A DNA stretch of 29,691 nt, from contig CAZOKJ010000031.1 in the NCBI GenBank assembly GCA_964580465.1, positions 1 through 29,691 of the forward strand, written 5' to 3'. The stretch comes from Taishania sp964580465. Lineage in GTDB: Bacteria; Bacteroidota; Bacteroidia; Flavobacteriales_D; Crocinitomicaceae. Of the stretch, positions 23,677-29,691 are shown piece by piece. Under the pieces are notes generated by a model, which did no database searches, was not told the DNA's origin, and worked only from the letters and a program-made list of their open reading frames with translations. Numbering within the stretch: the first letter of the stretch is position 1; each line of letters opens with the position of its first letter. The position numbers and the translations under genes were made by a program.

Positions 23677-25632
23677 TTAAGACAATAAATTAAAGGCAAT
23701 AAAAGCACCAATGTAAGCCATAATTCCGAATAAAACCAATTGATAAATAGGCCATTTCCAGCTACCTGTTTCTCGTTTAACTACAGCTAAGGTTGCCATA
23801 CATTGCATTGCAAAAACATAAAAAATCATTAATGAAACGCCAGTAGCTAAGGTGTAAACCGGTGTTCCGTCTGTTCGCTTTGCTTGTTGCAATTTTTGAC
23901 GCAAAGTTTTGTTATCCTCCCCGTCATCGTGAACAGAATAAATAGTTGCTAAAGAACCAACAAAAACCTCCCTAGCAACGAAAGAAGTGATAAGAGAAAT
24001 ACCAATTTTCCAGTCATATCCAATAGGCTCAATCATCGGTTCAATGGTTTTTCCCATTATGCCAATGTAAGAATTTTCCAACTGAGCTGAAGCAATGTGC
24101 TCTTCTACTAATTCTTCATCCCAATTTTTTTGTTTTGCTTCCATTTGAACCTTGTCAATGGCAGCATTTAGTCTTTTTTCTGGTCCATAAGAAGCCAAAG
24201 CCCACAAGATAATAGAAATAGAAAGAATGATTTTACCAGCATCAATAACGAAAATCTTAGCTTTTTCAAACACGGTAATTCCAACATTTTCCCAACGTGG
24301 CATTTTGTAAGCCGGCATTTCTAACAATAAATACCCCTTTCCTTTAGACTGAACGACAAATTGCATGATCCAGGCAACCACTAGCGCAGAAACTACTCCC
24401 AAGGTGTATAAACCAAACAATACCAATCCTTGTGCATTTAAACCTAAAAAATGAGTATCTGGAATAACCAGTGCAATCAAAATAGTGTAAACAGGAATGC
24501 GAGCAGAACAACTAATTAAAGGCGTAACAAAAATGGTAATCATTCGTTCTTTCCAGTCAGAAATCGTTCTTGCTGACATAACAGCTGGAATAGCACACGC
24601 AGCAGCTGACATCAGAGGAACGACGCTTTTACCATTTAACCCAAAAGGACGCATTAAACGATCCATAATAAACACCACCCTCGCCATGTAGCCCGTTTCT
24701 TCTAATACCGTTAAAAAGAAAAATAGGATAGCAATTTGAGGCACGAACACCACTACTCCACCAATACCAGGAACTATACCTTCCGCAATGAGGTCAGACA
24801 AAATCCCTGAAGGCAGCAATTGGCTAATTTGCACACTCAAAGAAGCAAATAACGCCTCAATCCAACCCATTGGAACTTCAGAAAAAGTGAAAATAAATTG
24901 AAAAATAGTGATCAAAACCAATGAAAAAATAACATAACCTAAAATTGGATGCGTTATTATTTTATCCACTTTTGTGCTAAACGTTTCTTTCTTCTTAAAT
25001 TCACTTTTTTTCACAACAGAAGGAAGAATCTCATCAATTTTAGCGAAGCGTTTTTCAGCTTCAGCCTCTTGGCTTTGAATATCATCTAGCGTTCCAATTT
25101 TAGCTCCTTCTATAAATGGCTTTCTGTTTGCATTTTCAGTTGCTTTAAAAATAGATTCAATGATTCGTGCTTTACCAAGTTTAACACGAGCATTACTTGT
25201 TACAATTACCGCATCAGGAAACAATTCTTCCAACGCTTGATAATCAATTACCAATTGGTGACGTTGCGCTATGTCAATCATATTTAACACCATCACAATC
25301 GGTTTACCTAAATCATATATTTGACTGAAAAAAAATAAATTTCTTCTTAAATTGGATGCATCTAAAACGACAACATATACATCTGGATCTTCCTCTTTAG
25401 TTTCACCAAAAAGCAGGTCATAGACGACTTTTTCATCATTTGAATGCGGATAAACACTATAAGTTCCAGGATAATCTACAATGGTATGCTGCTCGTCGTT
25501 ATGTTTAAAGGACCCCGTTTTTTTATCTACTGTTACACCTGGAAAATTCCCTACTTGCTGACGCATACCTGAAAGTAAGTTAAAGATAGAACTCTTACCA
25601 GAATTGGGATTCCCTAAAAGTGCGATTTTCAT
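23677..25632 (-). CDS. feoB: ferrous iron transporter FeoB
   Basis: FeoB imports Fe2+ across the inner membrane. The 651-residue protein has the N-terminal G domain with G1 GNPNSGKSS (7-15), G3 DYPGTY (53-58) and G4 NMID (117-120), then the helical spacer. The membrane part (from about 225) has multiple helices. It includes the conserved gate segments EETGYMARVVFIMDRLMRPFGL, SVVPLMSAAACAIPAVMSART (with the conserved Cys) and SLITSFVAREVFVGSLATIY. It is shorter than E. coli FeoB (773 residues) but appears complete. It lies 5 nt after feoA and 3 nt before the small Cys-rich gene, so the three form a feo operon. The feoA promoter carries a palindrome that may mediate iron control. Confidence 0.97.
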   Translation of the reverse strand: MKIALLGNPNSGKSSIFNLLSGMRQQVGNFPGVTVDKKTGSFKHNDEQHTIVDYPGTYSVYPHSNDEKVVYDLLFGETKEEDPDVYVVVLDASNLRRNLFFFSQIYDLGKPIVMVLNMIDIAQRHQLVIDYQALEELFPDAVIVTSNARVKLGKARIIESIFKATENANRKPFIEGAKIGTLDDIQSQEAEAEKRFAKIDEILPSVVKKSEFKKKETFSTKVDKIITHPILGYVIFSLVLITIFQFIFTFSEVPMGWIEALFASLSVQISQLLPSGILSDLIAEGIVPGIGGVVVFVPQIAILFFFLTVLEETGYMARVVFIMDRLMRPFGLNGKSVVPLMSAAACAIPAVMSARTISDWKERMITIFVTPLISCSARIPVYTILIALVIPDTHFLGLNAQGLVLFGLYTLGVVSALVVAWIMQFVVQSKGKGYLLLEMPAYKMPRWENVGITVFEKAKIFVIDAGKIILSISIILWALASYGPEKRLNAAIDKVQMEAKQKNWDEELVEEHIASAQLENSYIGIMGKTIEPMIEPIGYDWKIGISLITSFVAREVFVGSLATIYSVHDDGEDNKTLRQKLQQAKRTDGTPVYTLATGVSLMIFYVFAMQCMATLAVVKRETGSWKWPIYQLVLFGIMAYIGAFIAFNLLS

Positions 25633-25637
25633 GTTTA

Positions 25638-25868
25638 TTATTTTGAAACTTCAATTAAATCTGCCTCTGACAAACGTAACGACAATACGAAACCTTCTAC
25701 ATCCACAGCAATCGGATCTCCAAAAGGAGCATCGTAAAGAACTTCCAAACGACTTCCAAAAGTTACACCTAACTCCAGTAACTTAGAACGAAGTTCATCA
25801 CCCACAACCGATTGAACGACAACAGGCGTTTGTTTTTCCACTTTGCTCAGTTTTAGAACGTTTGACAT
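25638..25868 (-). CDS. feoA: ferrous iron transport protein A
   Basis: FeoA is a small cytoplasmic SH3-like protein needed for FeoB activity. The 76-residue product has typical size and the expected core: a first strand VVVQSVVGDELRSKLLELGVTFG, where LxELGxxxGxxL is the FeoA hallmark, then DPIAVDVEGFVLSLRLSEADLIEV. It is the first gene of the feo operon on the minus strand, 5 nt from feoB. Upstream are a TATTTTTG promoter element and an adjoining 12-bp palindrome. Confidence 0.95.
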   Translation of the reverse strand: MSNVLKLSKVEKQTPVVVQSVVGDELRSKLLELGVTFGSRLEVLYDAPFGDPIAVDVEGFVLSLRLSEADLIEVSK

Positions 25869-25885
25869 AGCTCAATTTTAAAGTG

Positions 25886-25906
25886 CAAAAATAAGCAATA
25901 TATTGC
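25886..25906 (-). promoter_or_regulatory. feo promoter -7 element with adjoining palindrome
   Basis: TATTTTTG (25886-25893) matches TAnnTTTG and predicts a start about 14 nt before the feoA ATG. The perfect 12-bp palindrome GCAATATATTGC (25895-25906) lies one base upstream, in the spacer where RNA polymerase sits, a position suited to a repressor. No standard -33 TTTG is visible. An iron-responsive regulator (Fur- or DtxR-like) is the natural guess but is not shown by the sequence. Confidence 0.5.
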
Positions 25907-25954
25907 AAAATCTAGTTTTATTTAGAAAGATTATGAATAAGTTTTAATTAAATA

Positions 25955-25991
25955 CCTCTTTTAGGGTATTGTGGTGTAATTCTAAAAGAGG
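25955..25991 (-). terminator. possible terminator or dyad after the TauE/SafE-like gene
   Basis: Perfect 10-bp arms CCTCTTTTAG (25955-25964) and CTAAAAGAGG (25982-25991) enclose a 17-nt loop, followed on the minus strand by TATTTAATT. The long loop and weak T-tract leave open whether it is a terminator or an operator between this gene and feoA. Confidence 0.45.
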
Positions 25992-26025
25992 ATACGAATA
26001 CAAAAAACATTAGAAAATGACACTA

Positions 26026-26796
26026 TTAATGTGCCAAAGAATCTGAATGAGTGTGCGTAGGAGATGTTTCAGGTGTGCAACATTTCATTTGTACCTGAGG
26101 TTTTGGCTGTGCTTCTAAAACTTGATCATTTTGATAAATCATTTCAATTTTTGGGCTTATGTAAGGGATCCCAAGATTTAACCCTCTTAACACAACCAAA
26201 AGTCCTACAATAGTCATCAAATAGGGAATAAATTTTGATACTTTTTGTCGCCATGCTCCGGATAACCTAGAGGCAAAAAATGTAATGGAAACCATCATTG
26301 GCAGCGTTCCTAATCCAAAAAAGAACATTGCTAATACACTTTCAACAATGGAAGGTTGGACCAATGCATTTGTGAGTGCTATAAAAACCATTCCACAAGG
26401 TAATAATCCATTTAGAGCTCCTAAACCGATTAGCTTAAGCGGATTTGTTGAGCGAATAACTTTACCAATTCCTCTGCTAATTAACACACTTAGACGCGCA
26501 ATGTATTTGGATTCACCAATACGAAAAAACTGATGCCAAGCTATTAAAATAATTACAATTCCAGCTGCTATGCTTAACCATTGCATCCACTGAATACTCT
26601 GTACGGTCAAGCCAATAAATCCAATCAATAAGCCAAGCAAAGAGTAGGAACTTATACGGCCTAAATTATATTGTAATGTATCAAAAAGAGCTGTTAAAGT
26701 TGATTTTCTATTAACAGGAATTGCCATTGCGATAGGACCACACATCCCCAAGCAATGAAATGCTGAAGAAATACCTATGATGAATCCTAATAACAT
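26026..26796 (-). CDS. TauE/SafE-like (DsbD_2) membrane protein with Cys/His-rich tail
   Basis: The 256-residue inner-membrane protein has about six hydrophobic helices and the signature FHCLGMCGPIAMAIP at residues 13-27, with a second motif GLLPCGMVF near 135. These are typical of the DsbD_2 group, labelled sulfite exporter TauE/SafE in databases. In Bacteroidota such genes usually neighbour cbb3 oxidase biogenesis genes and are thought to handle copper or reducing equivalents. Here the neighbour is feoAB, on the same strand but separated by a hairpin. The C-terminus (KCCTPETSPTHTHSDSLAH) has two adjacent Cys and several His, which suggests metal binding. The transported species is not known. 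Its ATG lies 17 nt after the hairpin that ends gatC. Confidence 0.82.
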   Translation of the reverse strand: MLLGFIIGISSAFHCLGMCGPIAMAIPVNRKSTLTALFDTLQYNLGRISSYSLLGLLIGFIGLTVQSIQWMQWLSIAAGIVIILIAWHQFFRIGESKYIARLSVLISRGIGKVIRSTNPLKLIGLGALNGLLPCGMVFIALTNALVQPSIVESVLAMFFFGLGTLPMMVSITFFASRLSGAWRQKVSKFIPYLMTIVGLLVVLRGLNLGIPYISPKIEMIYQNDQVLEAQPKPQVQMKCCTPETSPTHTHSDSLAH

Positions 26797-26813
26797 GTTA
26801 AAACTGATTTAAA

Positions 26814-26841
26814 ATTGAGAGCGAAAACACATGCCCTCAAT
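26814..26841 (-). terminator. terminator of gatC / hairpin before the TauE-like gene
   Basis: On the minus strand, ATTGAGGGC pairs with GCTCTCAAT (9 bp, one wobble) around a 10-nt loop, followed by TTTAAA. The T-tract is short, so termination may be partial. Confidence 0.5.
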
Positions 26842-26848
26842 CAAACGA

Positions 26849-27139
26849 TTATTTGTCTAATACTTTTGGAATTCTAAAATAATCTGAATCCTTTTTAGGT
26901 GCGTTTTTCAACACTTCTTGTTGTGTCAAAGTAACTTCTGGCACATCATCTCTAAGGCGATTAATCTCATCACTCATAAAAATCAATGGTTCTACATCAT
27001 CAGTATTCACTTCTTGCAACACACCCATAAAAGCGATAATCTTACCCAAATTTTCTTTGGCAGATTGTTTTGATTCTCCTTCAAATTCTAAGCGTGACAA
27101 ATGCGCGATGTGATCTACTAATTCATCTGTAATTTCCAT
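26849..27139 (-). CDS. gatC: Asp-tRNA(Asn)/Glu-tRNA(Gln) amidotransferase subunit C
   Basis: GatC links GatA and GatB in the complex that converts Glu-tRNA(Gln) to Gln-tRNA(Gln), or Asp-tRNA(Asn) to Asn-tRNA(Asn). The 96-residue length is standard. Sequence marks are the N-terminal helix VDHIAHLSRLEF, the ELxxI-like segment NLGKIIAFMGVLQEVNTDDVEPL (two helices and the conserved DVEP), LRDDVPEVTLTQQEVLKNAP and the C-terminal DYFRIPKVLD, which is nearly invariant. gatA and gatB are not adjacent, as is often the case in Bacteroidota. A TAATTTTG promoter element lies 18 nt upstream. Confidence 0.97.
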   Translation of the reverse strand: MEITDELVDHIAHLSRLEFEGESKQSAKENLGKIIAFMGVLQEVNTDDVEPLIFMSDEINRLRDDVPEVTLTQQEVLKNAPKKDSDYFRIPKVLDK

Positions 27140-27156
27140 ACTAATTTAATTTGTTA

Positions 27157-27164
27157 CAAAATTA
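27157..27164 (-). promoter_or_regulatory. -7 element (TAATTTTG) of gatC
   Basis: Exact TAnnTTTG match with a predicted leader of about 14 nt; no evident -33 TTTG at normal spacing. Confidence 0.5.
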
Positions 27165-27204
27165 CATATTTTAACCGACTTTCTCACTTAGTTAAATAAA
27201 AAAA

Positions 27205-27212
27205 TAGCTTTG
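27205..27212 (+). promoter_or_regulatory. -7 element (TAGCTTTG) of the ACP-ketosynthase pair
   Basis: Exact TAnnTTTG match, giving a leader of about 70 nt before the ACP ATG. No -33 TTG is seen at 19-21 nt. Confidence 0.4.
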
Positions 27213-27286
27213 TTTTGATTTTTAAAACTTTTCACGTAGTTTTATCAACGAATTAAACACAAATTTATCTAAGAACAACTTGTATT

Positions 27287-27538
27287 ATGCAATCATTTTC
27301 AGAAATAAATGAATTTATTCAATTCTTACAAGAAGAATTACAATTGGACAAAGAAGAAATCAACGCTCATTCTGAATTTAGAAAGTTGCGCACTTGGAGT
27401 TCATTAAATGCTTTAATCATTATCTCTCGCATCAACGATGAATCGAATGTGCTTGTTTCAGGCAGCGACTTGGCAACTTGTACAACAGTAGCAGATTTGC
27501 ACCAATTCATTATCAATCAATCAAATGGCACTAACTAG
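27287..27538 (+). CDS. acyl carrier protein-like protein
   Basis: The 83-residue helical protein has ACP size and layout, with the likely phosphopantetheine site at Ser39 in TWSSLNAL. The usual DSL motif is SSL here, so the Asp before the serine is replaced, while the Ser-Leu pair and the following helix are kept. The later TVADLHQFI matches the last ACP helix (TVGDLxxxI). It is not the housekeeping AcpP, which keeps GADSLD. The gene overlaps the ketosynthase gene by 14 nt, so the two are almost certainly partners in a specialised acyl transfer or chain-initiation reaction. An alternative is a non-modified ACP-like scaffold, if the changed motif blocks the transferase. Confidence 0.82.
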   Translation: MQSFSEINEFIQFLQEELQLDKEEINAHSEFRKLRTWSSLNALIIISRINDESNVLVSGSDLATCTTVADLHQFIINQSNGTN

Positions 27539-28523
27539 TTATACAGGATGTACCATCAAGGGAATTGTCAATGTCTTACCTAAAGAAATTGCTGACAATC
27601 TTGACCTTGATTTATTGAGCGAAGATGAACGCAATGCATTAATTGCACACACGGGAATTCGTTATCGCCGAGTAGCTCCTGAGGGTACAACCATCACTGC
27701 TTTATTTCACCTAGCAATTGAAAGTGCTTTGGCAAAAACAGATTGGAACACTGAAAGTATTGATGCATTGATTTGTGTAACTCAAACGCCGTCAATGATT
27801 ATTCCTTCTGTGGCTTCACGATTACACGCTTCATTGAAATTACCAATTTCGGTGCTAAGTTTTGATATTGTTTCTGGTTGTGCTGGCTTTGTGTATGGTT
27901 TAAATGCTATCTATGGTATTTTGTCAGGGATTAAAAACAAAAAAAGTAGAGCTATTTTATGTTGCGGTGATTTATCTACCCAATTAATTGAAAAAACAGA
28001 TCGAAGTGTTCAGCCTATTTTCTCAGATGGTGTTGCGGCAATTTTAATCGAACACGACCCTGCAAGCACAGAAACACTCGCCTATTTCAACCTTGAATCG
28101 GACGGAAGTGGACAACACGCCATTGAAATGATTGACAATGATTTAAATCAATCATTTATGCGTTTAAATGGATTAGACGTTTTTGCTTATTCTGTTAAAC
28201 ACGTCCCTACGAATATTAAAAACTTACTCGATTTTGCAAATGTAAACCCTACCACACCTGATTATTATTATTTACACCAAGCCAATAAATTAATCAACGA
28301 AAAAATACGAAAAAAGCTTGCCCTCCCAGAGGAAAAAGTACCTTACTCCATCACTGAATTTGGAAACACAGCATCAGCAAGTATTCCAGTAACCATGGGG
28401 AGTCATTGGCCTATGCAACCTTCTACAAATTGGGTTGTGTGCTCTGGTTTTGGTGTTGGGTTTTCAATGGCAAGTGTTTTCATGTTGTACCAACCTGAAT
28501 TTTGCGATATAGAATGGTTTTAA
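27525..28523 (+). CDS. 3-oxoacyl-ACP synthase III-like (FabH family) ketosynthase
   Basis: The 332-residue thiolase-fold enzyme has the complete KAS III triad: Cys119 in DIVSGCAGFVYGL, His251 in LHQAN and Asn281 in EFGNTASASIP. Length is typical. FabH condenses an acyl-CoA with malonyl-ACP. The N-terminal sequence is divergent (CTIKGIVNVLPKEIADNLDL) and the gene is paired with its own ACP, so a specialised role is more likely than primary fatty-acid initiation, for example acyl modification of a surface glycan or a pigment or lipid precursor. No sugar transferase or other biosynthetic gene follows in the window, so the product is unknown. The start overlaps the ACP gene by 14 nt, indicating translational coupling. 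Confidence 0.9.
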   Translation: MALTSYTGCTIKGIVNVLPKEIADNLDLDLLSEDERNALIAHTGIRYRRVAPEGTTITALFHLAIESALAKTDWNTESIDALICVTQTPSMIIPSVASRLHASLKLPISVLSFDIVSGCAGFVYGLNAIYGILSGIKNKKSRAILCCGDLSTQLIEKTDRSVQPIFSDGVAAILIEHDPASTETLAYFNLESDGSGQHAIEMIDNDLNQSFMRLNGLDVFAYSVKHVPTNIKNLLDFANVNPTTPDYYYLHQANKLINEKIRKKLALPEEKVPYSITEFGNTASASIPVTMGSHWPMQPSTNWVVCSGFGVGFSMASVFMLYQPEFCDIEWF

Positions 28524-28573
28524 ACCACAAATGTTCCCTCACTTGACATTCAAATCACAGCATAAACATTCAT

Positions 28574-28592
28574 AATCATGCTTAAAATGATT
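28574..28592 (+). terminator. possible weak terminator after the ketosynthase gene
   Basis: AATCAT/ATGATT (6 bp, 7-nt loop) followed by CTTTTC, 50 nt after the stop. Short and AT-rich, so uncertain. Confidence 0.3.
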
Positions 28593-28735
28593 CTTTTCAC
28601 AAACTTATAATGCATATTCACAAGAAAATAGGGTTGTTTGCTAAAAAAAATGGATACAACAATGTATTTTCAGTTAGTTTTATCTAGAATTGACTAAACA
28701 ATTTGACAACTAATTTAAAACTAAAAATACACAAT

Positions 28736-29362
28736 ATGAAAATGACATTTTTGCTAGTAGCTACAATGATTTGGGGTTCTTGCCAAGTAAAAGCCAATAA
28801 TTCTGATGTTAACATGGAAGTAGAAAACGCTGTTTCATCTCAAACTGAAATTGTTAGTGAAGAAACTACTGGCATTGAAAGCACTGAGGATGACGGCCAA
28901 AGAATTGAAAAAATCAAAGCTTCTTTTGCTAGAATCAATGCTATTAAAAAATGGGATAAGGTAAAAACTAAAAATTTAGAAGGTTCTTCCGAAGGTGCCA
29001 CAGCAACTTTTTACATTTTAAGCAATGAAGTACAAAAAATTGTGTGTTCATATATGAGCGGCACAGGTAAAACTACTTTGGAATATTACCTTGAAAATGG
29101 ACAAGTATTTTTTGTTTATGAAAAAGAAACTCAATACAACCGTCCAATCTATTACGACAAACAAATGATGGAAGAAAATGGTGACACAGAATACTTTGAT
29201 CCGAACAAATCTATTGTTAAAGAAAAACGTTTTTATTATAGCGATTCCAAGCAGTTAATCCGATGCATCATTAATAAGGTTACTCAAAAAATGACGGATG
29301 AAATCAAAGAAGAAAACCAACGTATTTTAGAAATTTATTCCGAAAACTTGCGAACATATTAA
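28736..29362 (+). CDS. exported protein of unknown function
   Basis: The 208-residue product starts MKMTFLLVATMIWGSCQVKAN, an export signal. WGSC resembles a lipobox, so it could be a lipoprotein, although cleavage after VKA is also possible. A Ser/Thr/Glu-rich linker follows (about 22-60), then a compact domain (about 65-208) of alternating strands and charged segments (ATFYILSNEVQKIVCSYMSG, KTTLEYYLENGQVFFVYEKE, KRFYYSDSKQLIRCIINKV) ending in an acidic helix. I do not recognise the family. I chose the ATG at 28736 because it heads the signal peptide; the open frame begins 11 codons earlier. It is flanked by a bidirectional terminator on its 3' side. Confidence 0.7.
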   Translation: MKMTFLLVATMIWGSCQVKANNSDVNMEVENAVSSQTEIVSEETTGIESTEDDGQRIEKIKASFARINAIKKWDKVKTKNLEGSSEGATATFYILSNEVQKIVCSYMSGTGKTTLEYYLENGQVFFVYEKETQYNRPIYYDKQMMEENGDTEYFDPNKSIVKEKRFYYSDSKQLIRCIINKVTQKMTDEIKEENQRILEIYSENLRTY

Positions 29363-29386
29363 ATCATTTTATGGACAATTTATAAT

Positions 29387-29418
29387 AAAATAGGGAACCG
29401 TTGAGCTCCCTATTTTTG
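29387..29418 (+). terminator. bidirectional terminator between convergent genes
   Basis: AAAATAGGGA (29387-29396) pairs with TCCCTATTTT (29407-29416) around a 10-nt loop, with T's following on the plus strand. It serves the exported-protein gene and can serve the T9SS remnant on the minus strand. Confidence 0.75.
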
Positions 29419-29433
29419 TTCGTTATCTATTTA

Positions 29434-29686
29434 CTATAACTTAATCAATTTTGTTACTTGTTGCTGATTTACCTTTAGGAAATAAACACCTCTCACTTCT
29501 TTCGACAATTCAATAATTGTGTGAATGGATTTAATTTCAACTTGTTTGATTAATTGTCCTGTTGTTGAATAAACTTCAATTGTTTGGTTCAATACCAACA
29601 TTAGCTCCATTCGTAACTTTAATTTGAGCATTCAAATTATTTACTGTTACTATAAATATAACTGTTATAATAATTATTTTTTTCAT
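29434..29686 (-). pseudogene. frame-disrupted remnant of a T9SS-secreted protein
   Basis: Read on the minus strand, an ATG at 29686 opens a 36-codon frame with a clear signal peptide (MKKIIIITVIFIVTVNNLNA), then QIKVTNGANVGIEPNN and a stop (29576). In the neighbouring frame, overlapping this end, the sequence continues as TIEVYSTTGQLIKQVEIK ... ELSKEVRGVYFLKVNQQQ, the second half of a T9SS type A sorting domain, ending at 29434. Signal peptide and sorting tail are thus almost joined, in different frames, with no passenger domain between them. The simplest reading is a secreted-protein gene that lost its centre and frame by deletion. A single sequencing error that restores one small open frame of about 83 codons is the alternative. 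Confidence 0.6.
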
Positions 29687-29691
29687 TGTTT

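Noticed and set aside
28610..28687. 25-codon frame upstream of the exported-protein gene
   Set aside because: No promoter match, motif or homology clue; its length is within chance expectation for this base composition.
1..29691. CRISPR array, insertion sequence, prophage, tRNA or rRNA
   Set aside because: No regularly spaced repeats, transposase or integrase, phage gene or RNA-gene signature was found by eye on either strand.

Overview
The window looks like a chromosomal segment of a low-GC member of the Bacteroidota, most likely Flavobacteriales and possibly near Crocinitomicaceae such as Fluviicola; the family-level placement is inference. The evidence is that genes lack Shine-Dalgarno sequences, promoters follow the Bacteroidetes pattern (TTTG, about 19 nt, TAnnTTTG), three loci end in or carry type IX secretion (T9SS) C-terminal sorting domains, and families largely typical of Bacteroidota occur (DUF4494, DUF4920, a Gre-like factor, a separate FeoA and FeoB with a small Cys-rich companion).

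Layout. 1-4127: a Gre-factor-like gene and icmF, a fused B12-dependent acyl-CoA mutase, both on the minus strand. 4128-4611: a gene-free gap rich in dyads. 4612-7189: a tightly packed plus-strand unit of low-molecular-weight phosphatase, RsmI-like methyltransferase and RecD/Pif1-like helicase. 7325-9159: a DUF4920 lipoprotein overlapping a sensor histidine kinase with no adjacent response regulator. 9189-11708: a minus-strand unit of DUF4494 protein, pdxH and an M16 peptidase. 11896-14640: the ribosomal block rplM-rpsI-rpsB-tsf with a clear promoter, a hairpin at the predicted 5' end and a strong terminator. 14705-16276: a PAS-LuxR regulator and a UPF0173 metallo-hydrolase. 16362-16523: a candidate small RNA with its own promoter and terminator. 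16699-23352: two secreted T9SS substrates (an M43 metalloprotease and a PA-domain protein) flanking topA. 23551-25868: feoA, feoB and a 40-residue FeoB-associated protein. 26026-27139: a TauE/SafE-like membrane protein and gatC. 27287-28523: an acyl carrier protein overlapping a FabH-like ketosynthase. 28736-29686: an unidentified exported protein and a frame-disrupted remnant of a T9SS substrate.

Most of the content is housekeeping: translation, DNA topology, cofactor and iron supply. No phage, insertion sequence, CRISPR array, tRNA or rRNA was seen, and there is no defence or mobile island. The signals most worth following are non-coding: the 16.4 kb RNA candidate, an 18-bp perfect palindrome centred near -41.5 of a promoter that lacks a -33 element, a palindrome at the feo promoter, the 5' hairpin of the L13-S9 transcript, and a terminator whose T-tract appears to supply the -33 box of the next gene. 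All promoter and RNA calls are pattern-based, made by eye, without folding or homology searches.
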